Of a stretch of DNA of 64,000 bases, positions 48,942 to 61,502 are shown one piece after another (the first letter of the stretch is position 1; every line of letters starts with the position of its first letter). A model generated the notes under the pieces. The model saw nothing but the letters and a program-made list of their open reading frames with translations, had not been told where the DNA came from and made no database searches. The stretch is from an uncultured cyanobacterium (lineage in GTDB: Bacteria > Cyanobacteriota > Cyanobacteriia > PCC-6307 > Cyanobiaceae). Location of the stretch: NCBI GenBank assembly GCA_903856805.1, contig CAIOCZ010000028.1:1-64000 (forward strand), written 5' to 3'. Both the position numbers and the translations under genes were made by a program.

Positions 48942-50948
48942 ATGGTTGTCGCCCCCACCACGTCGGTTGAAACGCTGTGCATCAACAGCATCCGCTTCCT
49001 GGCGGTCGACGCGATCAACAAGTCCAACTCGGGGCATCCGGGGTTGCCGATGGGCTGCGCGCCCATGGCCTACGCCCTATGGGATCGGGCGCTGAGTCAC
49101 AACCCCCACAACCCCAAGTGGTTCAACCGCGACCGTTTCGTGCTCTCCGCCGGTCACGGTTGCATGCTGCTGTATGCGCTGTTGCACCTGTCGGGCTACG
49201 ACTCGGTGACGCTGGACGACATCAAGCAGTTCCGTCAGTGGGGCTCCAAAACCCCCGGTCACCCCGAGACGTTTGAAACTCCAGGCGTGGAAGTGACCAC
49301 CGGTCCGTTGGGCCAGGGCATCTCCAATGCCGTGGGTCTGGCGATCGCCGAAGCCCACCTGGCCGCCAAGTTCAACAAGCCCGGCCACACCCTGGTGGAC
49401 CACTACACCTATGCCTTGATGGGTGATGGGTGCAACCAGGAAGGGGTGTCCTCGGAGGCCGCGTCCTTGGCGGGCCACCTGGGTCTGGGCAAGCTGATCG
49501 CCCTCTACGACGACAACCACATCACGATTGATGGCAACACCTCGGTGTCCTTCACTGAGGATGTGATGAAGCGTTACGAGGCCTACGGCTGGCACGTGCA
49601 GCACGTCGCCGATGGCAACACCGACGTGGAGGCCATCAGCAAGGCGATCGAAGCCGCCAAGGCCGTCACCGACAAGCCCAGTTTGATCAAGGTCACCACC
49701 ACCATCGGCTACGGCTCCCCCAACAAGGCCGACACCGCCGGCGTTCACGGTGCGGCCCTCGGGGCTGAGGAGGCTGCCCTCACCCGCAAGGCCCTCGACT
49801 GGAACTATGGCGAGTTCGAGGTGCCCCAGGAGGCCTACGACCACTGGCGTCAGGCGATCAGCCGTGGCGAAGCGGCGGAGGCGGCCTGGAACGCTGTGCT
49901 CGAGGGATATCGCAGTGCCTATCCCGCGGAGGCGGCGGAGTTCGAGCGCCAGCTCCGCGGCGAACTCCCCCAGGGCTGGGACGCCAAGCTGCCCAGCTTC
50001 GTCCCTGAGGACAAGGGCCTGGCCACCCGCCAACACTCCTACAACGCCCTCAATGCTTTCGGTCCAGGCCTGCCGGAGCTGATCGGCGGCTCCGCTGATC
50101 TCACCCATTCCAACCTCACCGACATCAAAGGGGAGAAGAGCTTCCAGAAGGGCGCCGAAGCCAATCGCTACCTGCACTTCGGCGTGCGGGAGCATGCCAT
50201 GGCGGCAATCATGAATGGGATTGCTTATCACAACAGTGGCCTGATCCCCTATGGCGCCACCTTCGCTGTCTTCGCCGGCTACATGCTGGGCGCCATGCGC
50301 CTCTCCGCCCTGAGCGAGCTGGGTTGCATCTATGTGCTAACCCATGATTCCATCGGTCTCGGCGAGGACGGCCCCACCCACCAGCCGATCGAAACCCTGG
50401 CCAATCTGCGTTCCATTCCCAACATGCTGGTGATTCGCCCTGGGGATGGCAACGAAACCATGGGGGCCTACCAAGTGGCGGTCACCAACCGCAAGCGCCC
50501 CACCGTGCTGATCCTCAGCCGCCAGGCCATGGCCAACCAGGCCAATTCCACCGCCGCTGCCGTGGCCAAAGGGGGCTACATCCTGGAGGACAGCACCGGC
50601 ACACCAGACCTGATCCTGATCGGTACCGGTACCGAACTCGATCTTTGTGTCAAGGCGGCCGCCGAGTTGCGGGCGGAGGGCAAGAACGTGCGCGTGGTGT
50701 CGATGCCCTGTGTGGAGTTGTTTGAAGAGCAGGACGCCGCTTACCAGGAGTCGGTGCTGCCGGCGGCCGTGCGCAAGCGGCTTGTGGTGGAAGCCTCCAG
50801 CTCCTTCGGTTGGCACAAGTACACCGGTTTCGATGGCGACAGCGTGTCGATCGATCGTTTCGGTGCCTCCGCTCCTGGCCCTCTGCTGATGGAGAAGTTC
50901 GGCTTCACCGTGGAGAACGTGGTGGCCAAGGCCAAGGCCCTGGGCTGA
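48942..50948 (+). CDS. tkt: transketolase
   Basis: [36 protein letters not shown]...[38 protein letters not shown]. Confidence 0.97.
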   Translation: MVVAPTTSVETLCINSIRFLAVDAINKSNSGHPGLPMGCAPMAYALWDRALSHNPHNPKWFNRDRFVLSAGHGCMLLYALLHLSGYDSVTLDDIKQFRQWGSKTPGHPETFETPGVEVTTGPLGQGISNAVGLAIAEAHLAAKFNKPGHTLVDHYTYALMGDGCNQEGVSSEAASLAGHLGLGKLIALYDDNHITIDGNTSVSFTEDVMKRYEAYGWHVQHVADGNTDVEAISKAIEAAKAVTDKPSLIKVTTTIGYGSPNKADTAGVHGAALGAEEAALTRKALDWNYGEFEVPQEAYDHWRQAISRGEAAEAAWNAVLEGYRSAYPAEAAEFERQLRGELPQGWDAKLPSFVPEDKGLATRQHSYNALNAFGPGLPELIGGSADLTHSNLTDIKGEKSFQKGAEANRYLHFGVREHAMAAIMNGIAYHNSGLIPYGATFAVFAGYMLGAMRLSALSELGCIYVLTHDSIGLGEDGPTHQPIETLANLRSIPNMLVIRPGDGNETMGAYQVAVTNRKRPTVLILSRQAMANQANSTAAAVAKGGYILEDSTGTPDLILIGTGTELDLCVKAAAELRAEGKNVRVVSMPCVELFEEQDAAYQESVLPAAVRKRLVVEASSSFGWHKYTGFDGDSVSIDRFGASAPGPLLMEKFGFTVENVVAKAKALG

Positions 50949-51004
50949 TTGCACCCCACCTTCAGGGTTCCGGAGTCACCACCCGAATTCTGGAGGAACC
51001 AGCC

Positions 51005-51032
51005 AAGCCTCGCCTGCGGGCGGGGCTTTTTT
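51005..51032 (+). terminator. Rho-independent terminator after tkt
   Basis: AAGCCTCGCC TGCG GGCGGGGCTT followed by TTTT. Confidence 0.8.
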
Positions 51033-51060
51033 GTGTTCTCATCGTCGCCAGGGCCGGGAT

Positions 51061-52551
51061 TCAGCGGGTTGGCACGAGATTGAATTGGCGGGCCAGGCGC
51101 CCGGCCAGCACTGCCCCGCTGTTCAGCCCCCCTTCCATGTAGCCGTAGAAGCCTGGGCTGGTGTATTCCCCGGCGAAAAAGAGCTTGTCCTGCCAGCCGC
51201 TCTCGAGGCGGGGATACACCTGGGTCACCTGGCCTTGGGTGGGAGCGCTATAGCCGCAGCGGGTCCAGCGCTCGTTGGGCCAGAGGCAGACCATCTGCGA
51301 CTGGAGGTGGCTGCTGAAACCAGGGTAGAGGGTATCGAGCTCCTGGTTGGCCAGCTCCCGGCGCTGGGCGGGGGTGCGGTCCAGCCAGTCCTGGGCCGCT
51401 TGGCCGCCGGAGAAGACCATCAAACAGGCGGGTTCCTTGGCGGCGGCGGCGGGGGGCTCCCCGCCTTGCCAGGTCATGCCGACGGCTTGGTCACTGAGGC
51501 ACTCTGGCTCCAGATCGGCGGCCTTCCAGAAGGGTTGATCGACGCGGTTCAGCACTTTGATGGCGGGGCCTGTGCCCATTCGGTAGTCGGAGGGGATGGC
51601 GGGGGTGACGTTCAGCTCGTCCCAGGTGCTGGGCGGCGCGGTTAACACCACCGCATCGGCTTCCAATACCACGCCGGACTGCAAGGTCAGCTGGGCGGAG
51701 CGGCCCGTCAGGTCGATCGCGGCGACGGGCGAGCGAAGCTGGATGTTGGTCTCCCCGATGGCGTGGGCGAGGGCGAAGGCCAGGGATTGGTTACCGGAGG
51801 CGCAGCGGAAGTTTTCAGATTCGGTCCAGAACGCCTCGACGCCGCCGGCCGCGATCGAGGCCAACATGGCCAGGTAGCTGAAGCGATCTGGCAGGCAGTT
51901 CATGTCATTGGCGACCATCGCCATCGCCGCCTGCTGCTCCAGGGGGTTGCCGGGCCAACGCCGGGAGGCCTGCGCCAGGGATTGGGCATCGAGATTCTTG
52001 GCGTTGGGGCTAAGCCAGGGCTGCTGGCGGTTGATCGTGCGGGCGTCGCCATTCATGCTTTGCAGCACCAGATCGAGGGCGGTCCACAGCTGGGCCACGT
52101 CCTTACCTAGAAGGCGTCGGCCCTTGAGGAGGATGGGGGAATGGGCCTCGTCGCTTTCCGGCAGTTCGTTGAGGGTGAGGCCGAACTGCTTGGCATAGGT
52201 CAGCCAGGTGGGGTGGTTGAGCCCGATCAACTCGGCTCCCGCTTCCACCGTCTTGCCGGGCAGCAGGGTCTTGAGGGAGTGAACGCGCCCCCCCAGCCGC
52301 TGCCGCGCTTCCAGCACCGTGATCCGGGCGCCGGCGCGCTGCAGCTGGTAGGCGCAGCTGAGGCCGCCATAGCCAGCGCCGATGATCACCACCCGCGGTG
52401 CCGCGGTCCTGGCCGTGGCGCTGCGGGAGCGGTCCGCCAGCATCAAGGAGGCACCAGCGGCCAGACTGCTGAGCAAAAACTCCCGGCGGGTGAAGGCCGA
52501 GGGTCTGGCGCCCGCGCGCCTGGCCATCCTGCCAATAAGACTCCTACCCAT
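51061..52551 (-). CDS. flavin-containing amine oxidase with Tat signal peptide
   Basis: [18 protein letters not shown] Tat motif; [40 protein letters not shown]-binding motif. Confidence 0.9.
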   Translation of the reverse strand: MGRSLIGRMARRAGARPSAFTRREFLLSSLAAGASLMLADRSRSATARTAAPRVVIIGAGYGGLSCAYQLQRAGARITVLEARQRLGGRVHSLKTLLPGKTVEAGAELIGLNHPTWLTYAKQFGLTLNELPESDEAHSPILLKGRRLLGKDVAQLWTALDLVLQSMNGDARTINRQQPWLSPNAKNLDAQSLAQASRRWPGNPLEQQAAMAMVANDMNCLPDRFSYLAMLASIAAGGVEAFWTESENFRCASGNQSLAFALAHAIGETNIQLRSPVAAIDLTGRSAQLTLQSGVVLEADAVVLTAPPSTWDELNVTPAIPSDYRMGTGPAIKVLNRVDQPFWKAADLEPECLSDQAVGMTWQGGEPPAAAAKEPACLMVFSGGQAAQDWLDRTPAQRRELANQELDTLYPGFSSHLQSQMVCLWPNERWTRCGYSAPTQGQVTQVYPRLESGWQDKLFFAGEYTSPGFYGYMEGGLNSGAVLAGRLARQFNLVPTR

Positions 52552-52803
52552 AGTCAGCTAACCATAATTTTTGAGCGAAGCTTAAGCAGGGGCGGCCGAA
52601 ATAGGAATGGAATTGGCGGAATATGTCATGGGTTCGCGTTGCCGGGGCGGATGCCCTGAGGGTAGGTAATCGCGTCCATTCAAATTCTGTATCCGTATCG
52701 GCGATCTTCGCCCAAGTACCTGGGTTGCATCTGGAGACCTGGGTGCCCGCAGGCCAGAACAATCACCATGGCCCTTTCCATGTCGCCTTTGATTAAAAAG
52801 AAA

Positions 52804-52837
52804 GCCCCAGGCCCCCCTTGATGGGGGGCCTGGGGCC
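52804..52837 (-). terminator. strong hairpin terminator downstream of thiC
   Basis: Reverse strand GGCCCCAGGCCCCCCATCAAGGGGGGCCTGGGGC followed by TTTCTTTTT. Confidence 0.9.
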
Positions 52838-52855
52838 AGCTCCAAAGGCCAGCGT

Positions 52856-54460
<1,605 letters not shown>

Positions 54461-55054
54461 TCAAGCCAGCCCATTCAGGGCGACGGCCACCACCCGGTGA
54501 TCCGGATCGCCCTGGAGCCCCCCCAGCAGGGCGCGCGCCTGGCTTGCCCCCTCGCCTCCCTCGCGCACCAGTCGGCCCAGAATCTCCGCCCCGCCCGCCC
54601 GCACCGTGCCATCGCCGCAGGCGATCGCCTGCTGGGCCAGGTCCAGCAACCAGGCGGCTTGCATCGTCGGCTGTTCCGCCAGGGCCGAGAGGATGCTGCA
54701 GCGCACCAGCCACTGCGTGTTGGCGGCGAAGGCCGTGCTCAGCAGGGGCCAGGCCCGTTCCACCCCGAAGCTGGCCAGGGCATTGGCGGCTTCCGCCCGC
54801 ACATTGGCGTCGTCGTCGCCTTGAAGGGCCTCCACCAGGGCGTCCCAACCGGCTTCCGTGCGCTTCTGGCCGAGGCCGGCACAGGCCAGGGAGCGGATCA
54901 TGAACGTGCTCTGTTGCAGTCCCAGCAGCAGCAAGGGCACGGCCTGGGCTGGGGCCACCTCGCGCAGGCCCGCCAGGGCGGGCATGGCCCGACTGGGATC
55001 GCCCGAGAGGATCGCCGCCCGCAGGACCTCGAGATCAGGCACGGGTTGGCTCAT
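54461..55054 (-). CDS. HEAT-repeat protein
   Basis: Repeated helical pairs ANVRAEAANALASFG / VRCSILSALAEQP / TVRAGGAEILGRL. Confidence 0.8.
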   Translation of the reverse strand: MSQPVPDLEVLRAAILSGDPSRAMPALAGLREVAPAQAVPLLLLGLQQSTFMIRSLACAGLGQKRTEAGWDALVEALQGDDDANVRAEAANALASFGVERAWPLLSTAFAANTQWLVRCSILSALAEQPTMQAAWLLDLAQQAIACGDGTVRAGGAEILGRLVREGGEGASQARALLGGLQGDPDHRVVAVALNGLA

Positions 55055-55082
55055 GGCGGTGCGGCGGGGCCTTCATCGTGGC

Positions 55083-56129
55083 TCAACTGGCTCGCCGTCG
55101 ACCGATCCAGCCCGGCAGGTGGCGATTGATCAGTTCGATGCTGATCCAAACCATGCCCACGGAGAGCAGCATGTCCAGGCGGCTGGTGAACAGGGGGGTG
55201 AGCGGCGCTGGAGCGATGGCGGCCAGGGTGGCGAACAGCTGGCGGGAGATGCCGGGCCAGAGGGTGTGGGTGGCCAGGATCACCAAGGAATTAGCCCCTA
55301 AATAGGTGGCAACCCGGGCAAAACCCGTTTGTCGTTCCATGATCTGGGCGATGAAATAGATCATGATCGACCCCGAAAATGCGCTCGTCAGAAAGAGCAG
55401 CGGTTGGCCATAGTTGTTGGCGTTCATGTCCACCCGGCCATTGGTCAGGGCCAGGGTGAGCCAGAGGGGCAGGGCCAGGCTGAGGCCGATTAAAGCCCTG
55501 GGAAGGTTGATGGTGGTTTGGGCTGGATGATGGCGGCAGTAGAGATAACCAGCCCCATAGAACCCAAGGGCCACGGGCGCTAGGTGGCCGCCCCAGGGCA
55601 GGGTGAGCCGCCAGGTCGTGCTGTTCACCAGGCCAAGCACCAGAAATCCCAGCAGCAAAGGCACCAGCCGTTGCCAGCGTCCCTTGCTGAGGCGTTGGAG
55701 GAGCAGAAAAAGAACCTCCGTCGAGACCAGGCAGGTGAGGAACCAAAGCGGGGTGAGGACCGTTTTCGGGCTTGCAGAACCATTGCCCAGCAGGATGCCG
55801 AGCAGGGAACGCTGCAGGACGTGGATTGGATCCGAGGTCGGTGATCGCAGCAGCAGAACCCACGCCAATCCGATCAGGGAAAACAGCCCATAGGGAACCA
55901 CCAGGGTGCGCCAGCGCCCAGCCAGAAACGTCCCCATGGACCGTTTGCGACTGAGGGCCATTCCGTAGCCAGCCGCGATGAAAAACAGCGGCACATGAAA
56001 GCTATAGATCAGGACCGCTGCCACGCCTGGAATCTGCATGTGGCCGAGCACGACCAGGGCAATGGCCAGGCCCTTGTACACATCCAGCCAGATCAGGCGC
56101 CCCTGGGGTTCGAGGACGGCGGGGCTCAT
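55083..56129 (-). CDS. acyltransferase 3 family membrane protein
   Basis: GRLIWLDVYKGLAIALVVLGHMQIPGVAAVLIYSFHVPLFFIAAGYGMAL. Confidence 0.88.
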   Translation of the reverse strand: MSPAVLEPQGRLIWLDVYKGLAIALVVLGHMQIPGVAAVLIYSFHVPLFFIAAGYGMALSRKRSMGTFLAGRWRTLVVPYGLFSLIGLAWVLLLRSPTSDPIHVLQRSLLGILLGNGSASPKTVLTPLWFLTCLVSTEVLFLLLQRLSKGRWQRLVPLLLGFLVLGLVNSTTWRLTLPWGGHLAPVALGFYGAGYLYCRHHPAQTTINLPRALIGLSLALPLWLTLALTNGRVDMNANNYGQPLLFLTSAFSGSIMIYFIAQIMERQTGFARVATYLGANSLVILATHTLWPGISRQLFATLAAIAPAPLTPLFTSRLDMLLSVGMVWISIELINRHLPGWIGRRRAS

Positions 56130-56377
56130 GGGCCAGGCGGCGGCAGTCGACGGGCCTCCCGCAGGGCCTGCAGCAGGTCGCGGCGACGGCGGCGGCGGCG
56201 GACCCAGCTGAAACTCAGCAGCCCCACGCCGATCAGCATGGCCGGCACCGCCTGCACCCGTTCATGGGGGGGGCGCCATACCAGGGCCAGCAGGGCCAGC
56301 AGGATCAGCAACGGGGAGGACAGGGCCAGCAGGGCCGGCAGCCAGGCTGCAGGGCGACCAACGCGGGCGGGAGTCAC
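56126..56377 (-). CDS. small membrane protein, hypothetical
   Basis: GTG start overlapping the upstream stop (GTGA); VTPARVGRPAAWLPALLALSSPLLILLALLALVWRPPHERVQAVPAMLIGVGLLSFSWVRRRRRRRDLL; two TM segments. Confidence 0.6.
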   Translation of the reverse strand: MTPARVGRPAAWLPALLALSSPLLILLALLALVWRPPHERVQAVPAMLIGVGLLSFSWVRRRRRRRDLLQALREARRLPPPGP

Positions 56378-57612
56378 GGCCGCTGCTCCATCCAGCGCAG
56401 CAGGGTAAGGCTGAGCACCCGGATCCCCACCGCAAGGCAGCCCTCGTCGGGTTGGAAGGTGCTGCTGTGCAAGGGGCTGCAGCCCTCGGGCCCCGCGACC
56501 CCCAGGCGAAACATCGTGCCCACGTGGCCCTCCAACAGGCGTGAGAAATCCTCGGCCCCCATCGAGGGATGCTCCAGCCACTGCACGTTGGCGGTGCCGA
56601 GTAGGTCGACAGCGCTCGCTGCCATCAGGGCGGTGAGCCCGGGATCGTTATGCACCGGGGGGGAGATACAGCGGTAGTGCACCCGGGCGGCACCGCCATG
56701 GCCCACGCAAAGGGCCTGGATCGTGTCCTCGAGCCAGCGCGGCAGCTCAGCGTGCAGGGCCATGTCGAGGCAGCGCACGGTGCCCAGCAGGCGGACGTGG
56801 TCGGCGATCACGTTGTAGGCCTTGCCGCCTTCGATCCGCCCGAAGCTCACCACCACAGGCTGCAGGGCATCCAGCCGCCGGCTGATGGCTTCCTGCAGAC
56901 CGCTCACCACCCGGGCGGCAATCCAGATGGCATCGGTGCTCTGGTGGGGACGGGCGCCATGGCCGCTCTCCCCCAGGATCTCCACCTCCAGTTCGCCGGC
57001 GGCCGCGGTCAAGCTGCCGGTCCGCACTCCCACCATCCCGACGGACAAACTGGGAAAGACATGCACCCCGAACAGGGCCTGGACCCCCTCCATGGCGCCA
57101 TCGGCGCGCATCCACAACGCCCCCTCCGCCGTTTCTTCGGCGGCCTGAAATAGCAACCGCACCCTGGCCTTCAGTTGGTCCGCCAGCGGTCCAAGGAGGG
57201 CGGCCACCCCAAGGCCCAGCGTTGTGTGGATGTCGTGGCCGCAGGCATGCATCAGCCCCTGCCGGCTGGAGGCGTAGTCCAGGCCGGTGCGCTCCTCGAT
57301 CGGCAGGGCGTCGAGATCGACCCGCAGGGCCACGATGGGGGCTTCGGCCGGTCCCAGTTCCGCCAGCACCCCGGTGCGGCCGATTCCTTCGGTGACCTGC
57401 CAGCCCCAGCGCCGCAACTCCCCGGCCACCAACGCCGCAGTCTGTTGTTCATGGCCACTGAGCTCGGGATGGCGGTGCAGATGGCGGCGCAGCTGGATCA
57501 GCTCCGGGAGCAGCTCCGTCAGCCGTTCCTCCAGGCCTGCTGCTTGCCAGTCGGCAGGAAGGCACTCGGGCGGGCTAGGGAGCGATGGGAGTGGAACGGG
57601 GGAAACGGTCAT
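56374..57612 (-). CDS. M20-family amidohydrolase (hippurate/IAA-amino acid hydrolase-like)
   Basis: LIQLRRHLHRHPELSGHEQQTAALV...MHACGHDIHTTLGLG...MGAEDFSRLLEGHVGTMFRLG. Confidence 0.93.
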   Translation of the reverse strand: MTVSPVPLPSLPSPPECLPADWQAAGLEERLTELLPELIQLRRHLHRHPELSGHEQQTAALVAGELRRWGWQVTEGIGRTGVLAELGPAEAPIVALRVDLDALPIEERTGLDYASSRQGLMHACGHDIHTTLGLGVAALLGPLADQLKARVRLLFQAAEETAEGALWMRADGAMEGVQALFGVHVFPSLSVGMVGVRTGSLTAAAGELEVEILGESGHGARPHQSTDAIWIAARVVSGLQEAISRRLDALQPVVVSFGRIEGGKAYNVIADHVRLLGTVRCLDMALHAELPRWLEDTIQALCVGHGGAARVHYRCISPPVHNDPGLTALMAASAVDLLGTANVQWLEHPSMGAEDFSRLLEGHVGTMFRLGVAGPEGCSPLHSSTFQPDEGCLAVGIRVLSLTLLRWMEQRP

Positions 57613-58478
57613 GGAGGGCCGGACTTTCCAGAGCGGGACGTGAGGGCCAGGAAGTTCCCCAGAGCCTGCACCGGCTCCGGGGGCCAGCGCCGTATCTGCC
57701 GAAGCCATTCTCCCTGGCGATAGCGGGGATCGAGGCCGGCGGCGGCGGCCCAGTGGCTTTCGGCTTCGCCGAAGGCCCCCCGATCCCAGAGCAGGGCGGT
57801 GAGGCCGGCCCGGGCATCGGCGAACAGGGGATAGCGACGGATCAGGGAGCGAAGTTGCTGTTCCGCGACATCCAGCTCGCCCAGTTGGAACGCGGCCAGG
57901 GCCGCGCTGGAGCGGGCCATGGCGAATCCGGGGCGGGCATCGGCGGCGGCGGCGAAGTCGTCCCTGGCCGCCGACCAGTCCCCCAGGGAGCCCATCACAT
58001 TGCCGAGGTTGTAGAGGGCTGAGGCGTCGGTCGGATCCCGTTCCAGGATCCAGCGGTAGTCGGCGGCGGCGGCTTGCCAGCGGCCCAGGGCCTCCTCGGC
58101 GGTGCCACGATTCAGATGGGGGTCAGGATGGAGCGGAGCCAGCGCCATCGCCCGTTCCTGGTCGGCGATCGCCGCCGGGGCATCGCCCAGGGCCAGAAGC
58201 ACGTTGCCGCGATTGCTCCAGGCCGAGGCGTCATTCGGGGCGCGCTCCAGAACCTGATCCCAGAGGGGCAGGGCGTCGCCGAATTGTCCGTCCTGGCTGG
58301 CGGCCAGGGCCCGTCCAAACAGCTCCTCCAATGGAGGGGCCTGGGGGGAGGGGGAGGGGGCGGCCCAGCCCGGCGTGGGCGTCAGCAGGGGCAGCGCCAG
58401 GCTCAGCACCAGCAGGGCAAGCCCCAGCCCTGGGGCCACGATGGTCTGGAGCCAGGGGAAGCGAGCGTTGGGTCTCAT
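57609..58478 (-). CDS. TPR-repeat protein with N-terminal membrane segment
   Basis: [79 protein letters not shown]. Confidence 0.85.
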   Translation of the reverse strand: MRPNARFPWLQTIVAPGLGLALLVLSLALPLLTPTPGWAAPSPSPQAPPLEELFGRALAASQDGQFGDALPLWDQVLERAPNDASAWSNRGNVLLALGDAPAAIADQERAMALAPLHPDPHLNRGTAEEALGRWQAAAADYRWILERDPTDASALYNLGNVMGSLGDWSAARDDFAAAADARPGFAMARSSAALAAFQLGELDVAEQQLRSLIRRYPLFADARAGLTALLWDRGAFGEAESHWAAAAGLDPRYRQGEWLRQIRRWPPEPVQALGNFLALTSRSGKSGPP

Positions 58479-59590
58479 GGGGCCAGGGGGCCGAGCTGGC
58501 CTAGATGCTGGCGGCCGGCCGCCGTGATGATGCGGCCCCGGGGGGTGCGCTGCAGGAAACCCAGCTGCAACAGATAGGGCTCCACCACCGTTTCCAGGGT
58601 GGTGGGGTCTTCCCCCAGCCCCGCCGCCAGGGTGTCCAGTCCCACCGGACCGCCGCCGTAGCTTTCGAGCACCAGGGTGAGCAGGCGGCGGTCGCTGGCA
58701 TCGAGGCCGCGGCTATCGACCCGGTGGAGCTGCAGGGCCTGATCCACCAGGTCGGCGCCGATCTGGCTGTGGCCGCCTACGGCTGCCACATCCCGCACCC
58801 GCCGCAGCAAGCGGTTGGCAATTCTTGGGGTACCGCGACAGCGGCGGGCCACCTCCAGGGCCGCCACGGGCTCAAGCGCCATCTGCAGCAGCCCGGCGGC
58901 GCGCTGCACGATCGCCTGCAGATCCTCCAGGTTGTAGAACTCAAGTCGTTGGATCAGGCCAAAGCGATCCCGCAGGGGAGAGCTGAGGGCACCGGCCCGG
59001 GTGGTGGCGCCCACCAGGGTGAACGGGGCGATCGGCAGGCTGCGGGTGCGGGCCGTGGTGCCCTTGCCCACGGTGAGGTCCAGGCGGAAATCCTCCATGG
59101 CGGGGTAAAGCAGTTCCTCCGCCACCCGATTCAGCCGGTGGATCTCATCAATGAACAGCACCTCCTGGGGCTGCATATTCACCAGCAGGCCCACGATGTC
59201 GCGGGGGCGTTCCAGGGCCGGGGCGCTGGTGATGCGGCAGCGGACCCCCAACTCCTCCGCCAGCACAAGGGCCATGGTGGTTTTGCCGAGGCCGGGGGGG
59301 CCATAGAGGAGCACGTGGTCGAGGGGTTCCTGCCGGTGGCGGGTGGCCTCCACGGCAATGCCCAGCACCTGCTTGAGCTCGTTCTGCCCGATGTAATCGG
59401 CCAGCCGGCGCGGGCGCAGGCCATCCTCCCGGCCCGGCAGCGCTTCCGAGGCTCCCTCGTCATCGCCGGGGCCGGCCGCCGGATCCAGCAGCCGGTCCGC
59501 AGGGGCGTCTGTGGCTGTGGGGAATCCGACCGCGGACTGCGGCCCCGGTCGAGCCGGCGGGGTGCCGCCGCTGGAGGAGATGATCGCCAT
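58475..59590 (-). CDS. ruvB: Holliday junction branch migration helicase RuvB
   Basis: [58 protein letters not shown]...[24 protein letters not shown]. Confidence 0.97.
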   Translation of the reverse strand: MAIISSSGGTPPARPGPQSAVGFPTATDAPADRLLDPAAGPGDDEGASEALPGREDGLRPRRLADYIGQNELKQVLGIAVEATRHRQEPLDHVLLYGPPGLGKTTMALVLAEELGVRCRITSAPALERPRDIVGLLVNMQPQEVLFIDEIHRLNRVAEELLYPAMEDFRLDLTVGKGTTARTRSLPIAPFTLVGATTRAGALSSPLRDRFGLIQRLEFYNLEDLQAIVQRAAGLLQMALEPVAALEVARRCRGTPRIANRLLRRVRDVAAVGGHSQIGADLVDQALQLHRVDSRGLDASDRRLLTLVLESYGGGPVGLDTLAAGLGEDPTTLETVVEPYLLQLGFLQRTPRGRIITAAGRQHLGQLGPLAP

Positions 59591-59733
59591 CGCTGGACGG
59601 TATCAAGGGCAGGCAGGTGCCAGGGCCTGGCCTGGGGATCAAACCGTTGCCGATCCGGTGGCCTGGCGATAGAGGAATCCAGAAATTTGGGGTGATGGTG
59701 GTATGTTCCGCCATTGAAAGGTCAGCGCCAGAT

Positions 59734-60142
59734 CATGCGACGCTTCCGATCCGATGGCCGCAAACGTCGCTTCGGTGCAGCTGGCGTGATCAATTTGCTG
59801 GCCAGCAATCTCCTGCTCCAGCTGCTGCTCGCCAGTCACAATTTTAGCATTGGAGTCGCTACATTGATGGCCCAATTGTTCAACGGCAGCTTCGGTTATG
59901 TGGTGTACGGTCGCTGGGTCTTCCAGGCCCAGACCCTGCGCCGCTGGCAGCCTTCCTTGCTCTATGGAGTCTTGATGGTGCTGCTCTGGAGCCTGAATAC
60001 CATGGGAATCAGCGGCCTCAGTTCGGCTGGTATTGGCCTGAATCGCAATCTAGCGGCCCTGTTGATGATTGTGCCCCTGGCCGCCATCTCCTATAGCCTG
60101 CAGAAACATCTTGTTTTCAGAGCCGGACAGCCGCAGCCATGA
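59734..60142 (+). CDS. GtrA-like membrane protein
   Basis: [63 protein letters not shown]; four TM segments. Confidence 0.7.
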
Positions 60143-60831
60143 AGCTGAGCATCATCATCCCCTGTTTCAACGAACGGGATACCATCTCAGAGTTGCTGGA
60201 GGCCGTGCGTAGGGCTCCGATTGAAGAGAAGGAAATTGTCTTGGTGGACGATGGTTCCACCGACGGCACCCGAGAGCTGCTGAAAAGTATGGCCAGCGAG
60301 GATCTGCGGGTGATTTTTCATGATCACAATCAGGGCAAAGGGGCAGCCTTGCGGACGGGATTTGCCGAGGCCACGGGTGATATTTGTATTGTGCAGGATG
60401 CGGATCTGGAATACGATCCTCAGGAATATCCTCTGGTGATTGGGCCGATTGTTGAGGGCAAGGCTGATGTGGTGTTTGGCAGTCGATTCCAGGGAGGGCG
60501 CCCCCATCGTGTGGTGTATTTCTGGCATCGCATGGGGAACGCATTGCTCACCACCCTGAGCAATATGTTTACGGATCTGAATCTCAGCGACATGGAGACC
60601 TGTTACAAGGCGTTCCGTCGGGAGGTGATTCAATCGATCAGAATTCGGGAGAACCGCTTTGGATTTGAGCCGGAGATCACGGCCAAGGTGGCGCGTAACA
60701 AGTCCTGGCGTATTTTTGAGGTTGGAATTTCCTACTATGGCAGGACCTATGATCAAGGGAAGAAGATTGGCTGGAAGGATGGCCTTAGGGCCATTTATTG
60801 CATTTTAAAGTACAATATTGTGCGGCCGTGA
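60139..60831 (+). CDS. GT2 polyprenyl-phosphate glycosyltransferase (DPM1/GtrB-like)
   Basis: [27 protein letters not shown]...[16 protein letters not shown]...[18 protein letters not shown]...[10 protein letters not shown]. Confidence 0.92.
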   Translation: MKLSIIIPCFNERDTISELLEAVRRAPIEEKEIVLVDDGSTDGTRELLKSMASEDLRVIFHDHNQGKGAALRTGFAEATGDICIVQDADLEYDPQEYPLVIGPIVEGKADVVFGSRFQGGRPHRVVYFWHRMGNALLTTLSNMFTDLNLSDMETCYKAFRREVIQSIRIRENRFGFEPEITAKVARNKSWRIFEVGISYYGRTYDQGKKIGWKDGLRAIYCILKYNIVRP

Positions 60832-61418
60832 GTGAGTTTCCTACCAGTCAGAATGCGCCGCTTGAGCAGTGGCTGGCCCGCCAGCGTCGCAAGCGAATTG
60901 AGCCCCATGTGCGCGGTCAGCGGGTGCTTGATTTTGGTTGTGGCGTTCATGCCTGGAATGCCCTCTCGATTCGGGACATCTGCCAGCGGGTGGATGGCGT
61001 GGATCGCTCCCTCCCCGAGAGCCGTGCCCTTGGCGACATCAGGCTGTATCGGGAACTCGGGGAAATCAGCGATTCCACCTATGACGTGATCATTGCTCTG
61101 GCGGTGTTTGAGCACATCAAGCCCCTGCAGCTGCGGGAGCTGCTGCGGGCTTTTCATGGCCTTACCCATTCGGACTCCCGGATCATCGGCACGGTTCCGA
61201 GTCCACGCTCCAGGCGGGTGCTGGAGTTTCTGTCCTATCGGTTGGGCCTCATTGATCGCAGCCAGATCGAAGACCATAAGGTGTATTACGATGACCTCTG
61301 GCTCCATGAAATTACTGAAGGTACAGGCTGGACCTTGAGCCGCTATCAGAAGTTTCAATTGGGGATGAATGGCTTTTTTCAGCTCATCCGCTCGCCCTCC
61401 ACATCCCAGGCCATCTGA
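60828..61418 (+). CDS. SAM-dependent methyltransferase
   Basis: GTG start overlapping the upstream [24 protein letters not shown]...[22 protein letters not shown]. Confidence 0.8.
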   Translation: MSEFPTSQNAPLEQWLARQRRKRIEPHVRGQRVLDFGCGVHAWNALSIRDICQRVDGVDRSLPESRALGDIRLYRELGEISDSTYDVIIALAVFEHIKPLQLRELLRAFHGLTHSDSRIIGTVPSPRSRRVLEFLSYRLGLIDRSQIEDHKVYYDDLWLHEITEGTGWTLSRYQKFQLGMNGFFQLIRSPSTSQAI

Positions 61419-61502
61419 GCCTCGTCGTTGTGAGTTCAGGGGTGGACGACACCGAACCCTGGACAGACCTGGATACAGTGAGACCTGCGTCGTTCCGGTG
61501 CG